Shown piece after piece: positions 9,006 through 19,020 of a stretch of DNA of 64,000 nucleotides. How positions within the stretch are numbered: the stretch's first letter is position 1; each line of letters begins with the position of its first letter. Below the pieces are notes generated by a model. The model saw nothing but the letters and a program-made list of their open reading frames with translations, did no database searches and was not told the origin of the DNA. The stretch spans positions 1-64,000 of the forward strand of contig JACRJO010000018.1 in the NCBI GenBank assembly GCA_016219985.1, written 5' to 3'. Source of the stretch: Sphingobacteriales bacterium (lineage in GTDB: Bacteria > Bacteroidota > Bacteroidia > Chitinophagales > Chitinophagaceae). The position numbers and the translations under genes are program-made.

Positions 9006-10142
9006 TTATTGCACCATCACCCGGAAAGATTTGGTTTCATTCGCGCCGGTTACGCTGACGATATACATTCCTTTGAGTAAACGGGCAGTGGACAACTGGA
9101 TCCGGTTGCTGCCGGCCTGCTGAGTAAGCATCCTGCCGCTCATATCAAATAATTTTACTTCATACTTTTCCCTTCCGTCACCGGTCGTATTCACGCTGAT
9201 CAGTTCCCCCGCAGTCAGTAAAGTGGGGCTGACAATAATGGAGGGGGCATTATCAAATACCAGTACCACTACCGCGCTGTAAGTAAAGCTACCGTCCTTG
9301 TCCACCATTTTCAGGCGGTAAAATGCTTTTTGCATAAGGCGGAAAGCATTTATATCTGTATAAGAATAGCTGCCTTCACTGGTAGTGGTGGCATTCATCG
9401 TGGCAACTTTTTCAAATGAAGCATCCGCTGAAGCTGCACGTTCAATTTCGAAATGACTGAAATTCTCCTGGTTTTCGGTATCCCATTTCAGTTCGGCTGC
9501 ATTGTTCTTTTTATCTGCCCGGAAAGACATCAGCTTCAACGGCAGTACGTTCTCATAAATAAGCGATCCAAAGCCCACCACCTGGGAGGCCGGGTTATTA
9601 GGGCTGGATGAACCGGCGCTGTATTCGATGGTCAGTGATTTTAACGGGGTGGCGTCAAAACTTACCACCACGGGGTCCTCATCGTATTCATCGTTATTAC
9701 TTTTCCCTTCCACGATATTATGGTTGGATCCGTAAACTACGGTATAAGAAGTACCGGAAATCGAGGGGTAAATGGCTGTATTGTTAGCCCGGTAACCGGT
9801 AATGGTCAGTTTATCATCCCAGTTGGAGGTTTGATCCACATCGAAAAGTAAAAAAGTCATCCCAATCAGGGGCTTTGAAAAATTAAAAGTGTACGTGACT
9901 TTGGAGGTCTTGTTTGACCAGTTGACCGTTGTGGCCAGGTTGCCCCCGCCGCCTGAATTATATTTCGGGAAACCTGAACTTAAGCCGGTCCCGTTAACAT
10001 TTACTCCCATGTTCACCCCATTGTTATTGTGATTGGAGGAAGTGCTGCCGGCAGGGTAATTATTCCACTTAAAGCTTTGCGCGGTAACAGCTGATGTTAC
10101 TAAAAAGAAGACTACGGAGAAGATTGCGTAAAAATTTTTCAT
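9006..10142 (-). CDS. Secreted protein with T9SS type A sorting domain
   Basis: 378 residues from the start giving MKNFYAIFSVVFFLVTSAVT; the frame is open 15 codons further but the signal peptide fixes this start. The N-terminal part is a Gly/Asn/Ser-rich beta domain (about 20-200, e.g. NNNGVNMGVNVNGTG). A fibronectin-like segment follows (ENQENFSHFEIERAASADAS, about 225-245), then a type IX sorting tail ending in LLKGMYIVSVTGANETKSFRV. The tail directs export across the outer membrane by PorSS. The ligand or activity is unknown. Confidence 0.85.
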   Translation of the reverse strand: MKNFYAIFSVVFFLVTSAVTAQSFKWNNYPAGSTSSNHNNNGVNMGVNVNGTGLSSGFPKYNSGGGGNLATTVNWSNKTSKVTYTFNFSKPLIGMTFLLFDVDQTSNWDDKLTITGYRANNTAIYPSISGTSYTVVYGSNHNIVEGKSNNDEYDEDPVVVSFDATPLKSLTIEYSAGSSSPNNPASQVVGFGSLIYENVLPLKLMSFRADKKNNAAELKWDTENQENFSHFEIERAASADASFEKVATMNATTTSEGSYSYTDINAFRLMQKAFYRLKMVDKDGSFTYSAVVVLVFDNAPSIIVSPTLLTAGELISVNTTGDGREKYEVKLFDMSGRMLTQQAGSNRIQLSTARLLKGMYIVSVTGANETKSFRVMVQ

Positions 10143-10382
10143 AAAGTACGATTTTCGGATATCGTTAAAATACCAATCCGGTGCCAAAAAATACGTATAT
10201 GATTTTCAATAGTTTAGCTCATGCCAACTCATTTTCCATTCCATAAAATGGAAAAAAAATCCAGAATATGGGGAAGCCCTTAGGCAGTTTAAGTGCAATT
10301 TTTAAAACGCATTGAAGAATAAAATAGGTAAAAACCCCTTGCTGAACCCGGAGTCTCTTATATTTATTGAAAACTGCCGTAC

Positions 10383-11429
10383 ATGAAATACACCTGCCTG
10401 ATAGGCCTGGCCCTGACCCTCCTGCTTTTTTCCTGCGCGCAAAAAGAGGCTAAGCAAGGGGCGGATCAGCCGGTTCCCGGGTTTCGGTCCGGGTTAACCG
10501 AGGATACAGCCTGCCTCTTATCGCAGGTCGCTTATTGTCCGGATATACCCGGGGCCCTGGGTCGTTATATGCCCGGCTGGCAACTGCTGTGGGAAGCAGC
10601 CGAGCTCAACGGCAACCACGCATTTGTAGCGGGCAACGGAAGGGAATACGCACTGGCCATACGCGGCTCCCTGCTCAATTTCAGCTGGGCCGCGTTCCAG
10701 AACTGGATCTACCAGGACCTGCATGTGGCAGCGCAGGAAAAATGGCCCTATACAGCTGATTCCACAACTGCAAGCGTATCCGAAGGCGCTTATACCGGCT
10801 GGGAAAATCTATGTAACATGCAGGACAAAAAAACAGGACAACATCTCCTGCCCCTCCTCGATTCCCTGGTAGCAGCAGGCGTTCCCCTGCTGATCACCGG
10901 GCATAGCCTGGGAGGTAACCTGGCCACTATTTACGGATCTTATCTCTGGAAGGCGCTGAAAGAAAAGGGAAGAAACAATTTCCGGGTAAACGTGATCAGT
11001 TTTGCGGCGCCGGCTGCGGGGAATGCCGCATTTGCGGAAGATTTCAATAAAAAATTTCCCGCCTCCATCCGGGTGGAAAACCGGTATGATATCGTACCGA
11101 AATTCCCCACGGCTCCCGGGATCCGTTCACTGGGAGAATTATACAGCGATTCATTACCCGCGGGGGAAATTGAAGTGGGTTATAAAAACCTTCGTATTCC
11201 GCTGCCAAAACTGTTTACATTATTAAATACAGGCCTGACCGTCCTGGAATTTACCAGCGGGCTTTCGCCGTATGAACAAACCAATGGAAACGGCACACAA
11301 ATTAACCTCCCGCTTTCCGGGAAAAATTCTGGGCGGGAAGTCCTGAACTGGCTCGATGAAGCGGGTTACCAGCATAGTATTGAACGATATGCCGGGTATG
11401 AGAAAGTGGCTGTTATATCCTGTAACTGA
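10383..11429 (+). CDS. Class 3-type lipase, lipoprotein
   Basis: 348 residues. A signal sequence with lipobox (LTLLLFSCAQ, Cys18) predicts membrane anchoring. The alpha/beta-hydrolase elbow GHSLGG (173-178, nucleophile Ser175) and the upstream EYALAIRGS strand (about 88-96) match lipase_3/triacylglycerol lipase; the PRYDI-like equivalent NRYDIVPKFP (about 233-242) carries the likely catalytic Asp, and HSIERY near the C-terminus could supply His. It probably hydrolyses lipid or short-chain esters in the periplasm or at the surface. A heptamer repeat array begins 13 bp after its stop, before a convergent kinase gene. Confidence 0.88.
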   Translation: MKYTCLIGLALTLLLFSCAQKEAKQGADQPVPGFRSGLTEDTACLLSQVAYCPDIPGALGRYMPGWQLLWEAAELNGNHAFVAGNGREYALAIRGSLLNFSWAAFQNWIYQDLHVAAQEKWPYTADSTTASVSEGAYTGWENLCNMQDKKTGQHLLPLLDSLVAAGVPLLITGHSLGGNLATIYGSYLWKALKEKGRNNFRVNVISFAAPAAGNAAFAEDFNKKFPASIRVENRYDIVPKFPTAPGIRSLGELYSDSLPAGEIEVGYKNLRIPLPKLFTLLNTGLTVLEFTSGLSPYEQTNGNGTQINLPLSGKNSGREVLNWLDEAGYQHSIERYAGYEKVAVISCN

Positions 11430-11442
11430 TGTCGGGATAGTT

Positions 11443-11567
11443 AGCTGCGAGCTGTGAGCTGCGAGCTGTGAGTTGCGAGCTGCGAGCTGTGAGTTGCGAG
11501 CTGTGAGCTGCGAGCTGTGAGTTGCGAGCTGCGAGCTGTGAGTTGCGAGCTGTGAGCTGCGAGTTGC
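11443..11567. repeat. GAGYTGY heptamer array with 49-bp higher-order unit
   Basis: Eighteen uninterrupted 7-bp units of three types: A=GAGCTGC, B=GAGCTGT, C=GAGTTGC (first unit lacks its G). Order: A B A B C A B C B A B C A B C B A C. Units 3-9 and 10-16 are the identical 49-bp string ABCABCB (11456-11504 and 11505-11553), so the array grew both by single-unit and by block duplication. It fills the gap between the convergent lipase and PAS kinase genes. Confidence 0.97.
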
Positions 11568-11585
11568 GCGACCGGGATTCGACGG

Positions 11586-14195
11586 TTAACAGGGTTTCAC
11601 CAGTACGGATACGGTTGTTCCCATACCGGGAACACTTTCAATATGGCATTCACCTCCCAGTAAAAGAGATCGTTCCTTCATTCCCAGTAAACCCAGGGTT
11701 CGCTTCCCGGAAACACTGCCGGTATCAAAGCCCTTCCCGTTGTCCCTGATATTAAGGCGTATTTTTTCCCCTTCCCTTTTCAGTTCCACGACAACAGCCG
11801 AGGCTTCCGAATGCCGGATCACATTGGTTACCGATTCCTGGAATATCCGGAAAAGGGCGGTGCGCATTTTGTCCGGCATTTCAAAATCTTCGGGGGAATG
11901 AATAAATTCCGTTTTCAGGTTCGCCCGCCGCCCGAAGTCGGCTAAGTACCAGTCGATCGTTGCTACCAGTCCCAGGTCATCCAGCATACTGGGCCGGAGG
12001 CTGGTGGACATACGACGGACGGTATTCACAGCCCTGTCAAGCAGGTTGGAAATATCAGTAAATTTATCCGCGAGCAGTTTATTATCACCCAGGTCGAGCC
12101 GGGATTCCAGCCAGGAGAAGTCGATCTTCAGCACCGTCAGTTGCTGCCCCAGTTCATCATGAATTTCCCGGGCAATCGCGGTTCTTTCTTCTTCCCGGAT
12201 ATCCTGTAAATGGGCCGACAGTTCCCGCAACTGGCGGGCGGTTTCCCCGATGGCCTGTTCATTCGTTTTCCGTTCCGTGATATCCGTTAAAATCCCGATG
12301 GCCCCTTCCCCGGGTCCCGACAGGAGCCGGGCATTCACTTCAAACCAGCAGGTGTTTTTTTCCTTACTGGTAAAACGCAGTTCGTGCCGGACATAAGCCA
12401 CTTCGCGTGACAGCAGCGCCCTGAATTTTTCCCCGCTCTCCGCTTTATCAGCCGGCATCACAAAATCCAGGTAATGCCTGCCCATACTTTCCTTAACCGT
12501 ATAACCAAGTATCTCTGACCAGGCTGGGTTCAGAAAAGTCCAGTGCCCCTGCGCATCCGTCTGGAAAATAATTTCACGGGTATTGTCAACCACATCCCGG
12601 TACTGCTGTTCACTTTTCCGCAAAGCGATCTCATTTTCTTTTTCTCCAATGGCAAAGGCCACTTCCTTAGCGATGGTTTGCAGCAACTGGGATTCTTCGC
12701 CGGTAAAATGATGCACCCCGTTAAAGTACACCATGAATTTTCCCAGCAACCGGTTCATATAGATCAGGGGAATAAACCCAAGCGCCCGGATCCCTTCCTG
12801 CCGGATTACCGGGAGCAATCCTTCCAGGGATGCTTCCTGCAGCACGTCGGGAACAAAGACGGGCGATGGATGACTGGCATCCTGTTTCCAGGGCGTGTGC
12901 CCTGCAGCTGCTTTCTTATAGGTATCTGAAAGTCCGTGTGAAGCCTTGAACTGCATGATCCCCGATTCGTCAAACAATAATACCGAAACACGGTCGGCCC
13001 GGATCGTGTTTAACAACCCGTTTACTGCGAGGTTGTAAATATCTTCCAGCCGGTTGGCCTTGCTGACAGCATCGGTCAGGCTGACCAGTAACTGCAATTG
13101 CTGGTACCGGGTTCGCAGTTTTTCTTCTGCCGCTTTCCGTTCCGAAATATCCATCCCGTTAGCAATGAGCACTTCTTTATCACCCAGCCGGATCAGGAAG
13201 GCGGTGAAATAAAACGGATGCAGTGTTCCGTCTTTTGCCACCAGCGAGATCTCCGCTTCCCCCTTTCCCTCTCTCACGGCTTTCCGGAGTTCCTGTAAAG
13301 CCAGGTCCCGGTCTGCCTCACAGATCAGTTCATTATATTTCATTCCCCGGATCTCGTGATGCGAGTACCCCGTGATCTCCCCGACCCGGGTATTCCACCG
13401 GGATATCCGCTCCTGCTCCAGGTCATACATAAAGAAAATGACGGGCAGACTGTCGATAATCTTCTCCGATAAATAAAGCGTTTTTTTCTGTTCAGTGATA
13501 TCAATGAAAGATCCGAAGAGATAGACGGGCCTGTTTTTTTCATCCGGAACAATATTGGCAGAAAAAGCAACCGGGAAGAGGCTGCCGTTCAGCCGCCGAC
13601 CTGTACACTCTCCATACTCAATACCACGGTCACGGATAGCCGCCAAACTCTCAAAGACCTGGTTTCCCTCAAACAGGTCCCGGACATTGCGACCCAGGAG
13701 CTGGTTTCCCCCCGCGCAGCCCCACATGGCACACAGAGTACGGTTGGCATAGATAATCATCCCGTCGAGGTCGGTAATGCCCATTCCGCTGATGGAGCTT
13801 TCAATGGCATGCTCCTTCATGCTGAGCTCTTTCCGGATCTTCGACTTCTCCGTGATATCGGTTGCCAGCGCCATGATATTCCCATCCGGAAGCATCATTG
13901 AATTCAGTTCGATCAGGTAGACGTCCCCGTCTTTTCGCCTGATCCGGCGGTAATCGACCGCCGACTGTCCGTTTTGCAGGAGGTCTAAACGCAGGGGTCT
14001 TTTCTGAAGGTCTTCTTCCGGAAACAGGTCCGGCAGGCTGAGCTGGCAAAATTCTTCGGGACTATACCCAAGGTGAAAGCAGGCTCCTTCATTGAATTCA
14101 AGGATCTTTCCCCCGGGCTCATAGATAATACAGCCATCTGAGGCCAGCCTGACCAGGCTCTCATATTTTTCCCTGAAGTCAGACATACTAACCAA
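11586..14195 (-). CDS. Multi-PAS/GAF sensor histidine kinase (HisKA_3)
   Basis: 869 residues, soluble. Domains in order: PAS (about 8-115), PAS (125-235), PAS (240-350), GAF (365-515), PAS (525-650), then a NarL/LiaS-type dimerisation domain with the phospho-acceptor in AREIHDELGQQLTVLKIDF (about 680-700), and HATPase_c (FQESVTNVIRH about 770-780; NIRDNGKGFD; LGLLGMKERSLLLGG). There is no transmembrane segment, so it senses a cytoplasmic cue. No response regulator is adjacent; LuxR-type partners are expected elsewhere. The start could be the first or second Met (MVSMSDF). Confidence 0.92.
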   Translation of the reverse strand: MVSMSDFREKYESLVRLASDGCIIYEPGGKILEFNEGACFHLGYSPEEFCQLSLPDLFPEEDLQKRPLRLDLLQNGQSAVDYRRIRRKDGDVYLIELNSMMLPDGNIMALATDITEKSKIRKELSMKEHAIESSISGMGITDLDGMIIYANRTLCAMWGCAGGNQLLGRNVRDLFEGNQVFESLAAIRDRGIEYGECTGRRLNGSLFPVAFSANIVPDEKNRPVYLFGSFIDITEQKKTLYLSEKIIDSLPVIFFMYDLEQERISRWNTRVGEITGYSHHEIRGMKYNELICEADRDLALQELRKAVREGKGEAEISLVAKDGTLHPFYFTAFLIRLGDKEVLIANGMDISERKAAEEKLRTRYQQLQLLVSLTDAVSKANRLEDIYNLAVNGLLNTIRADRVSVLLFDESGIMQFKASHGLSDTYKKAAAGHTPWKQDASHPSPVFVPDVLQEASLEGLLPVIRQEGIRALGFIPLIYMNRLLGKFMVYFNGVHHFTGEESQLLQTIAKEVAFAIGEKENEIALRKSEQQYRDVVDNTREIIFQTDAQGHWTFLNPAWSEILGYTVKESMGRHYLDFVMPADKAESGEKFRALLSREVAYVRHELRFTSKEKNTCWFEVNARLLSGPGEGAIGILTDITERKTNEQAIGETARQLRELSAHLQDIREEERTAIAREIHDELGQQLTVLKIDFSWLESRLDLGDNKLLADKFTDISNLLDRAVNTVRRMSTSLRPSMLDDLGLVATIDWYLADFGRRANLKTEFIHSPEDFEMPDKMRTALFRIFQESVTNVIRHSEASAVVVELKREGEKIRLNIRDNGKGFDTGSVSGKRTLGLLGMKERSLLLGGECHIESVPGMGTTVSVLVKPC

Positions 14196-14406
14196 AACCG
14201 TTTATACCTTGTGGCTGCATTTTAAAAGATACCTAAAGATAGTATGAGGAGGATAAAGTCCGTTTTTTTTCTCCTTCATTTTCCCCGTATCAGTGTATCC
14301 ACTGATTTTTTTACGGCCGGGACCGCCACAGGCAGCGGATAACATACCCGTAATGTCCTGATGTGAAAAGAAGTAAATTCCTGCACCACTCATAAAACCA
14401 CCGCTC

Positions 14407-14859
14407 ATGTTCAGCACCCGTTCAACCAGTACCCTCCTGCTTATCGGTTTATTTTTTGGGGAATGCGATCCCGTTTCCACCCCGGGAAAAGAAAAAGTCC
14501 GGGCGGAAATTGCGCAGGCGGAAAAAGAGTTTGCCGATATGGCCGCCGGTAAAGGGATCGCGGAAGCCTTTTATTTCTTTGCCGATTCAGCAGCCGTGAT
14601 CAAAAGAGGCAATGACAGTCTTATCAGGGGCAGGGAAGCTATCCTTAACTTTTACAGCGACCCCGTTTATAAGACAGCGCGGGTAAGCTGGTCGCCTGAT
14701 TTTATTGAGGCCGGCAAGAGCGGTGATATAGGGTATACGTACGGTAAATATGAATGGGTTTCGACAGACAGCAGCGGGAAACAAAAGACCAGCAAGGGAA
14801 TTTTCCATACGGTTTGGAAAAAACAATCTGATGGCAGCTGGAAATACCTGTGGGATTAA
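14407..14859 (+). CDS. SnoaL/DUF4440-like exported protein
   Basis: 150 residues. A hydrophobic N-terminal signal is followed by an NTF2-like fold: EIAQAEKEFADMAAGKGIAEAF (helix, about 35-56), FFADSAAVIKRGNDSLIRGR, and a final KGIFHTVWKKQSDGSWKYLWD strand pair typical of DUF4440/SnoaL ketosteroid-isomerase-like proteins. These bind small hydrophobic ligands or act as isomerases; no active residues can be assigned. The Cys in FFGECDP is preceded by Glu, so a lipobox is doubtful. It is convergent with a small sorting-domain gene. Confidence 0.75.
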   Translation: MFSTRSTSTLLLIGLFFGECDPVSTPGKEKVRAEIAQAEKEFADMAAGKGIAEAFYFFADSAAVIKRGNDSLIRGREAILNFYSDPVYKTARVSWSPDFIEAGKSGDIGYTYGKYEWVSTDSSGKQKTSKGIFHTVWKKQSDGSWKYLWD

Positions 14860-14864
14860 GCCGG

Positions 14865-15113
14865 TCATACAATGGTGAACCGTTCCCGGCAATCCCCCAC
14901 AACCAGCCAGTACACACCATCCTGCATGCCCCCGGTGCTCAGCGATAATTCCCGTCCCCTGTCCTGGATCCTGCCCCGCCGGATTAACTGACCGTTATCA
15001 TCCGTGATGTGATAACTTTCAGCGGGTGTGGAAACGAGGGGAAACTGAACCGTAATACTGGCATTAAGGGGTACCGGGTTGGGGGTAACCATAAAACGGG
15101 TGAGGTCTTTCAT
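14865..15113 (-). CDS. Stand-alone T9SS-sorting-domain-like fragment
   Basis: 82 residues from MKDLTRFMVTPNPVPLNASI. The sequence has the layout of a type A sorting tail (PNPVPLNASITVQFPL, YHITDDNGQLIRRGRI, GMQDGVYWLVVGD) but no signal peptide or passenger domain precedes it. The frame stays open upstream to 15329, but those codons overlap the kinase end and look non-coding. It is probably a relic of a larger secreted protein, or a small gene read from the kinase transcript. Only moderate confidence that it is translated. Confidence 0.45.
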   Translation of the reverse strand: MKDLTRFMVTPNPVPLNASITVQFPLVSTPAESYHITDDNGQLIRRGRIQDRGRELSLSTGGMQDGVYWLVVGDCRERFTIV

Positions 15114-15270
15114 GTAATTAATCAGTGTCTTAACCGGGCTGGTGAAGCCCAACAGGATGTATGGTGCTTCAGGAAATGTGCAAAAAAAATGCCATGCATG
15201 CGGAAGAGGAAAACAAAGCATCAAATGTGAATATCTTCTGCATGAATGGAAGGGACAACCGGCAGAACTA

Positions 15271-18200
15271 CTATGGCAGAATGGGTAATTCCACATGGAA
15301 AACCGTACCGGCGCCCTGTTCTGTTTCAAACCAGATCCTGCCTTTCGCCTGTTCTACAATTCCCTTACACATGGCAAGCCCCAGCCCGGTCCCGGATGAT
15401 TTGGTGGTGAAGTTGGGAACAAAAATCCGTTCCTGCATGCCGGGAGGAATTCCCTCCCCGTTATCACGGATACTGATATGAATGGTAGGGCCTTCTCTTT
15501 TTTCCTGTACCAGGATCCGGCAATTCTCTTTTTCACTGCAGGCTTCGGTGGCATTGGCAAACAGGTTGGTAAACAGCCGGTTCATCTGGGTTTTATCCGC
15601 CTGCATCATCAGCAGGCCGGGTTCGGGGTTCCAGCCAAGACTCACTTTTTCATTGGCAGCATACAGTTCCCGGAGCGAGGAGATCACTTCATGCAGATCA
15701 AAGACCGTGATATTGGTATTGCCGATATTGGCAAACTGCGAGAAATCGGCCGCGATTTTCGACAGGTGATCGATCTGTTCTACCAGGGTATTCGCCACAT
15801 TGGCCGATAATTCTTTTACATTCTCCTGGTTATTGTTGATGGCTTTTTGCAGGTACTGGATACTCAGTTTCATCGGGGTGAGCGGGTTCTTGATCTCATG
15901 CGCCACTTGCCGCGCCATTTCCCGCCAGGCTCCCTCCCGTTCACTCTTGGCGAGGGCGGCAGCGCTTTCTCCCAGCTTGGCCACCATCTTATTGTATTCC
16001 TGCACCAGTTCCCCGATCTCGTCATTCCGGTTCCAGAGAATGGCTTCGTTCATCCGGCCCAGGTTCACTTCTTTCATTTTATCACTGATCAGGGAAAAAG
16101 AATCCGTGATCCGGTTGGTGATAAAGAGCGCTATCAGGCCGGCGATCAGGAAAATAAAGGCATTCAGGTTGATGATGGTGACCAGGAAATTTGAGATTTC
16201 TTTTTCGAGCTCCGGCTGCGAGGTGAAATACGGAATGTTGATATAGGCATAGGCCTGTCCCTCCGCATCCCGGACCGGGCTGTACATACTGTAGAAGGAA
16301 AAATTGCCTACTTTCTCTTTTTGCAGGAACTGTACTTTCCGGAGTTTTTCCAGGTTATAATAAGCCACCGGGTCCATTTTCTTGCTTAAGACCCCCTTAT
16401 TGTACACATTGGCTTCGGAGGAAACCTGCAGGTTCCCGGACAGGTCATATACATTCACATCCACCCCGTGTATATCCGATACTTCGTCCACCAGTCCCTG
16501 CAAACCGGTATTGGAAACCGAATCATAGATCTTGATCACATCATCGAAGGTCGTGTGATCCGCCATCTTTTTCTGCATTTCGTTCACCATGATCTTCATG
16601 GTACGGCTCAGTTTATCGCTGTTGTTTTGTTCATAGCGGTTGATAAAGGATGAGACGGTAGCCGCGAAAATCACCAGGAAGGAAAACACACTGATGAAGA
16701 TAAATGTGCTGTGGATCTGCCGGCGGATGGTCAGCTGCATCAGCTGTTTGATCCCGGCCCGGCTGAGCCCGGTACGGAATACAAAACTGAGTAACTGCAC
16801 CAGCGTTACGATAAAGAGAAAAGAACAGAATATATAGGAGAAAAGGGTGATCGCTTCGATAAAAGTTTCTTTCTTCCGGGCAATGACCACCACTTTCTCA
16901 CTCCCTGACCGGTACCAGAGTTCATCATACTCCCCGTTTGTCCTTGGTTGAAATTCGGTCTTCGGTAATTCTTCGGGCTTCAGCCAGATCGGGAAGGGAT
17001 AATTGCCCGGCTGGGAGATCAGGCGCCCCCCGGCATAAACGGCAATGGAATAGGTGGGTGAATTCTCCGGGTCCACTTTTTTGAACTGCCGGAATAATTC
17101 GGGGAACAGGGCTTCATTGCTGAAACTTTTTGGGTTGGAGACGATAAAAAAAGTGCCGAGCCGGTTATTGCTCGTATCCCGGATCTCCCGGCGGGTGATA
17201 TAATTGAATTTATCAAAAGAGGTTTCATAATAAAACAGCCCGTCCACCTGTGTCGGCTTGGACTGCACGGTCAGTATGGTGTTGAGCGACTCGTAGGTGG
17301 TCGGGTCATCATTGTATAAAGGATGATTGAATTCATCATATACATACAGCCGGGTGTCGTAGCGGTTCAGGTAGCCCCGGTAATTGTCGGTAATGATACT
17401 GTCCCGGATCTGCTTCCCGCTTTCGGGGTTGCCGAAGCGGGTAAAATTCTCCCGGAGAAAATCATTATCCAGGTACTGGATGGCAATACTCATCAGCATC
17501 TCGCTGGATTTATCGGTCTGCACCGCCATTTTATCCGCCATCCGTTTTCTTTTCTCCCACTCTACTTTTTTATTTTCCGAGAGCATGATCACGGCAATAG
17601 ACACTGAAAAAATAAACAGCCAGGTCAGTATCCCGCCGATGTTCAGCCGCAACCGGGAAAAGATAAAGCCCTGCCGCTGGATCAGCCAGGTATAGACCAG
17701 CAACCAGCAGAGGACCGGCAGGTAAAACAGGACCTGCGGGTTCCCGGAACGGGTGGTCAGGTACAGGAGACCTGCAAATCCGATCGAAAAATAGATAAGG
17801 TAATTCCGGCCGGCAAAAAGCGGGAAGATAAAGCGGTATAATAACCGGGACAGGTAATAATAAGAAAGGGACAAACAGGCCAGCACCACAAAACCCGCCA
17901 CGGTGTACCGGTCAAGGCTGAAAAAGTTCGTTACATCGAAGGATATCTTCGAGTCCGCCACCATGCTGCGGACCACATTGGCCAGTAAAAAACTGGACAG
18001 GATCAGCAACATCAGGGAAAGCAGGCCCGGCAGCCAGCGCCCCTTCGGCGACATGCCGGCAAACGGGTTTTCGATATCCTTCAATTTATACCAGGTAAAC
18101 AATACGAGCCAGCACAACAGGCCCGCATTGATCAGCAAATCACCCAGCGACCGTTGAATGGGATCGGAACCGTAAATGACCGGGTCAAATATTTCAAACT

Positions 18201-19020
18201 GCCGGAGATTCAGCAGCAGCGGGAACAGGTAGGTTACCCCGCGGAGCAGTACCAGCCCGGTCAGCAGCAGGCCGGCCGCTTTCCAGGGGCCGTATCTCCG
18301 GGCCACCGCTTCCGCCACAAGGTGAACAAAAAGCAATAAGAAAAAGAGTCCGCCAAACCGCAGCCAGATCGTGAGCCGGTCGTTAAACGGAACCGCGAGG
18401 GCCGTCTTTTTTTCCAGGTAAAACAGTGCTTTCCCGCTCTGTGTCCTGACCGGGAATTCTGTTGCCATTTCGCTTAACCGTACCCGTTTGCCAGCTTCTT
18501 CGCTGAACATAAATTGCTGGGGCAGGTAATCCGTCTCAATAAAGAATTCAGACCATACCGGCACCATGGCAAATGCGAGATCGGCCCCGCTTCCGTACAG
18601 GGTCTGCTTAATAATATAATACCAGCCGTTTGATAATTTGGTAAAATAGTCCCCATCTGCCGCGGTGAACATTTCCGGGGGCGGCACAATCAGCTGGTCG
18701 CTCCAGTTCAGCATTTTCACTTCCCCGAAATCACCGATCTGGTATAGGAAAATGCCATATTTTTTGGCTGTCAGCCTTTCCAGTTCCGGGTAGGTTTCTG
18801 TTCTTGCGGACAGTTTTCTCAGCAGGGCTGTATCCTTTAAAAAAGTAGCAAAATCATTTTGCTGCTCCTGGATATATTCCTCAGCCAGTCCCGCTTCCCG
18901 GGCAACAGAAGTCCGGTTTGAATACAGGGTGTTAAAGAAAAAAGACAAGGCCATGAGCAGGACCGCCAGGGCCAGGAAGATATATTTACCCAGGAAAGTA
19001 TGTTGGGATGCGGGCTTCAC
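15271..19020 (-). CDS. Giant NtrY-like membrane sensor histidine kinase
   Basis: 1249 residues, starting with GTG directly after the mazG stop (no gap). A first TM helix (about 10-28) is followed by a periplasmic segment and a bundle of hydrophobic helices (about 220-480), then a periplasmic cache-like region (about 500-760) and another TM at about 745-810. A HAMP linker (TDSFSLISDKMKEVNLGRMN) leads to HisKA with AREMARQVAHEIKNPLTPMKL-type H-box, then HATPase (LFANATEACSE; DNGEGIPPGMQERIF; GTGLGLAMCKGIVEQ). The H-box and polytopic N-terminus resemble NtrY. The ligand is unknown and no regulator is adjacent; it is likely co-transcribed with mazG and the DUF3667 gene. Confidence 0.9.
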   Translation of the reverse strand: MKPASQHTFLGKYIFLALAVLLMALSFFFNTLYSNRTSVAREAGLAEEYIQEQQNDFATFLKDTALLRKLSARTETYPELERLTAKKYGIFLYQIGDFGEVKMLNWSDQLIVPPPEMFTAADGDYFTKLSNGWYYIIKQTLYGSGADLAFAMVPVWSEFFIETDYLPQQFMFSEEAGKRVRLSEMATEFPVRTQSGKALFYLEKKTALAVPFNDRLTIWLRFGGLFFLLLFVHLVAEAVARRYGPWKAAGLLLTGLVLLRGVTYLFPLLLNLRQFEIFDPVIYGSDPIQRSLGDLLINAGLLCWLVLFTWYKLKDIENPFAGMSPKGRWLPGLLSLMLLILSSFLLANVVRSMVADSKISFDVTNFFSLDRYTVAGFVVLACLSLSYYYLSRLLYRFIFPLFAGRNYLIYFSIGFAGLLYLTTRSGNPQVLFYLPVLCWLLVYTWLIQRQGFIFSRLRLNIGGILTWLFIFSVSIAVIMLSENKKVEWEKRKRMADKMAVQTDKSSEMLMSIAIQYLDNDFLRENFTRFGNPESGKQIRDSIITDNYRGYLNRYDTRLYVYDEFNHPLYNDDPTTYESLNTILTVQSKPTQVDGLFYYETSFDKFNYITRREIRDTSNNRLGTFFIVSNPKSFSNEALFPELFRQFKKVDPENSPTYSIAVYAGGRLISQPGNYPFPIWLKPEELPKTEFQPRTNGEYDELWYRSGSEKVVVIARKKETFIEAITLFSYIFCSFLFIVTLVQLLSFVFRTGLSRAGIKQLMQLTIRRQIHSTFIFISVFSFLVIFAATVSSFINRYEQNNSDKLSRTMKIMVNEMQKKMADHTTFDDVIKIYDSVSNTGLQGLVDEVSDIHGVDVNVYDLSGNLQVSSEANVYNKGVLSKKMDPVAYYNLEKLRKVQFLQKEKVGNFSFYSMYSPVRDAEGQAYAYINIPYFTSQPELEKEISNFLVTIINLNAFIFLIAGLIALFITNRITDSFSLISDKMKEVNLGRMNEAILWNRNDEIGELVQEYNKMVAKLGESAAALAKSEREGAWREMARQVAHEIKNPLTPMKLSIQYLQKAINNNQENVKELSANVANTLVEQIDHLSKIAADFSQFANIGNTNITVFDLHEVISSLRELYAANEKVSLGWNPEPGLLMMQADKTQMNRLFTNLFANATEACSEKENCRILVQEKREGPTIHISIRDNGEGIPPGMQERIFVPNFTTKSSGTGLGLAMCKGIVEQAKGRIWFETEQGAGTVFHVELPILP

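Noticed and set aside
11443..11567. Heptamer array considered as a CRISPR
   Set aside because: Units are 7 bp with no spacers and no cas genes are near; it is a tandem array.
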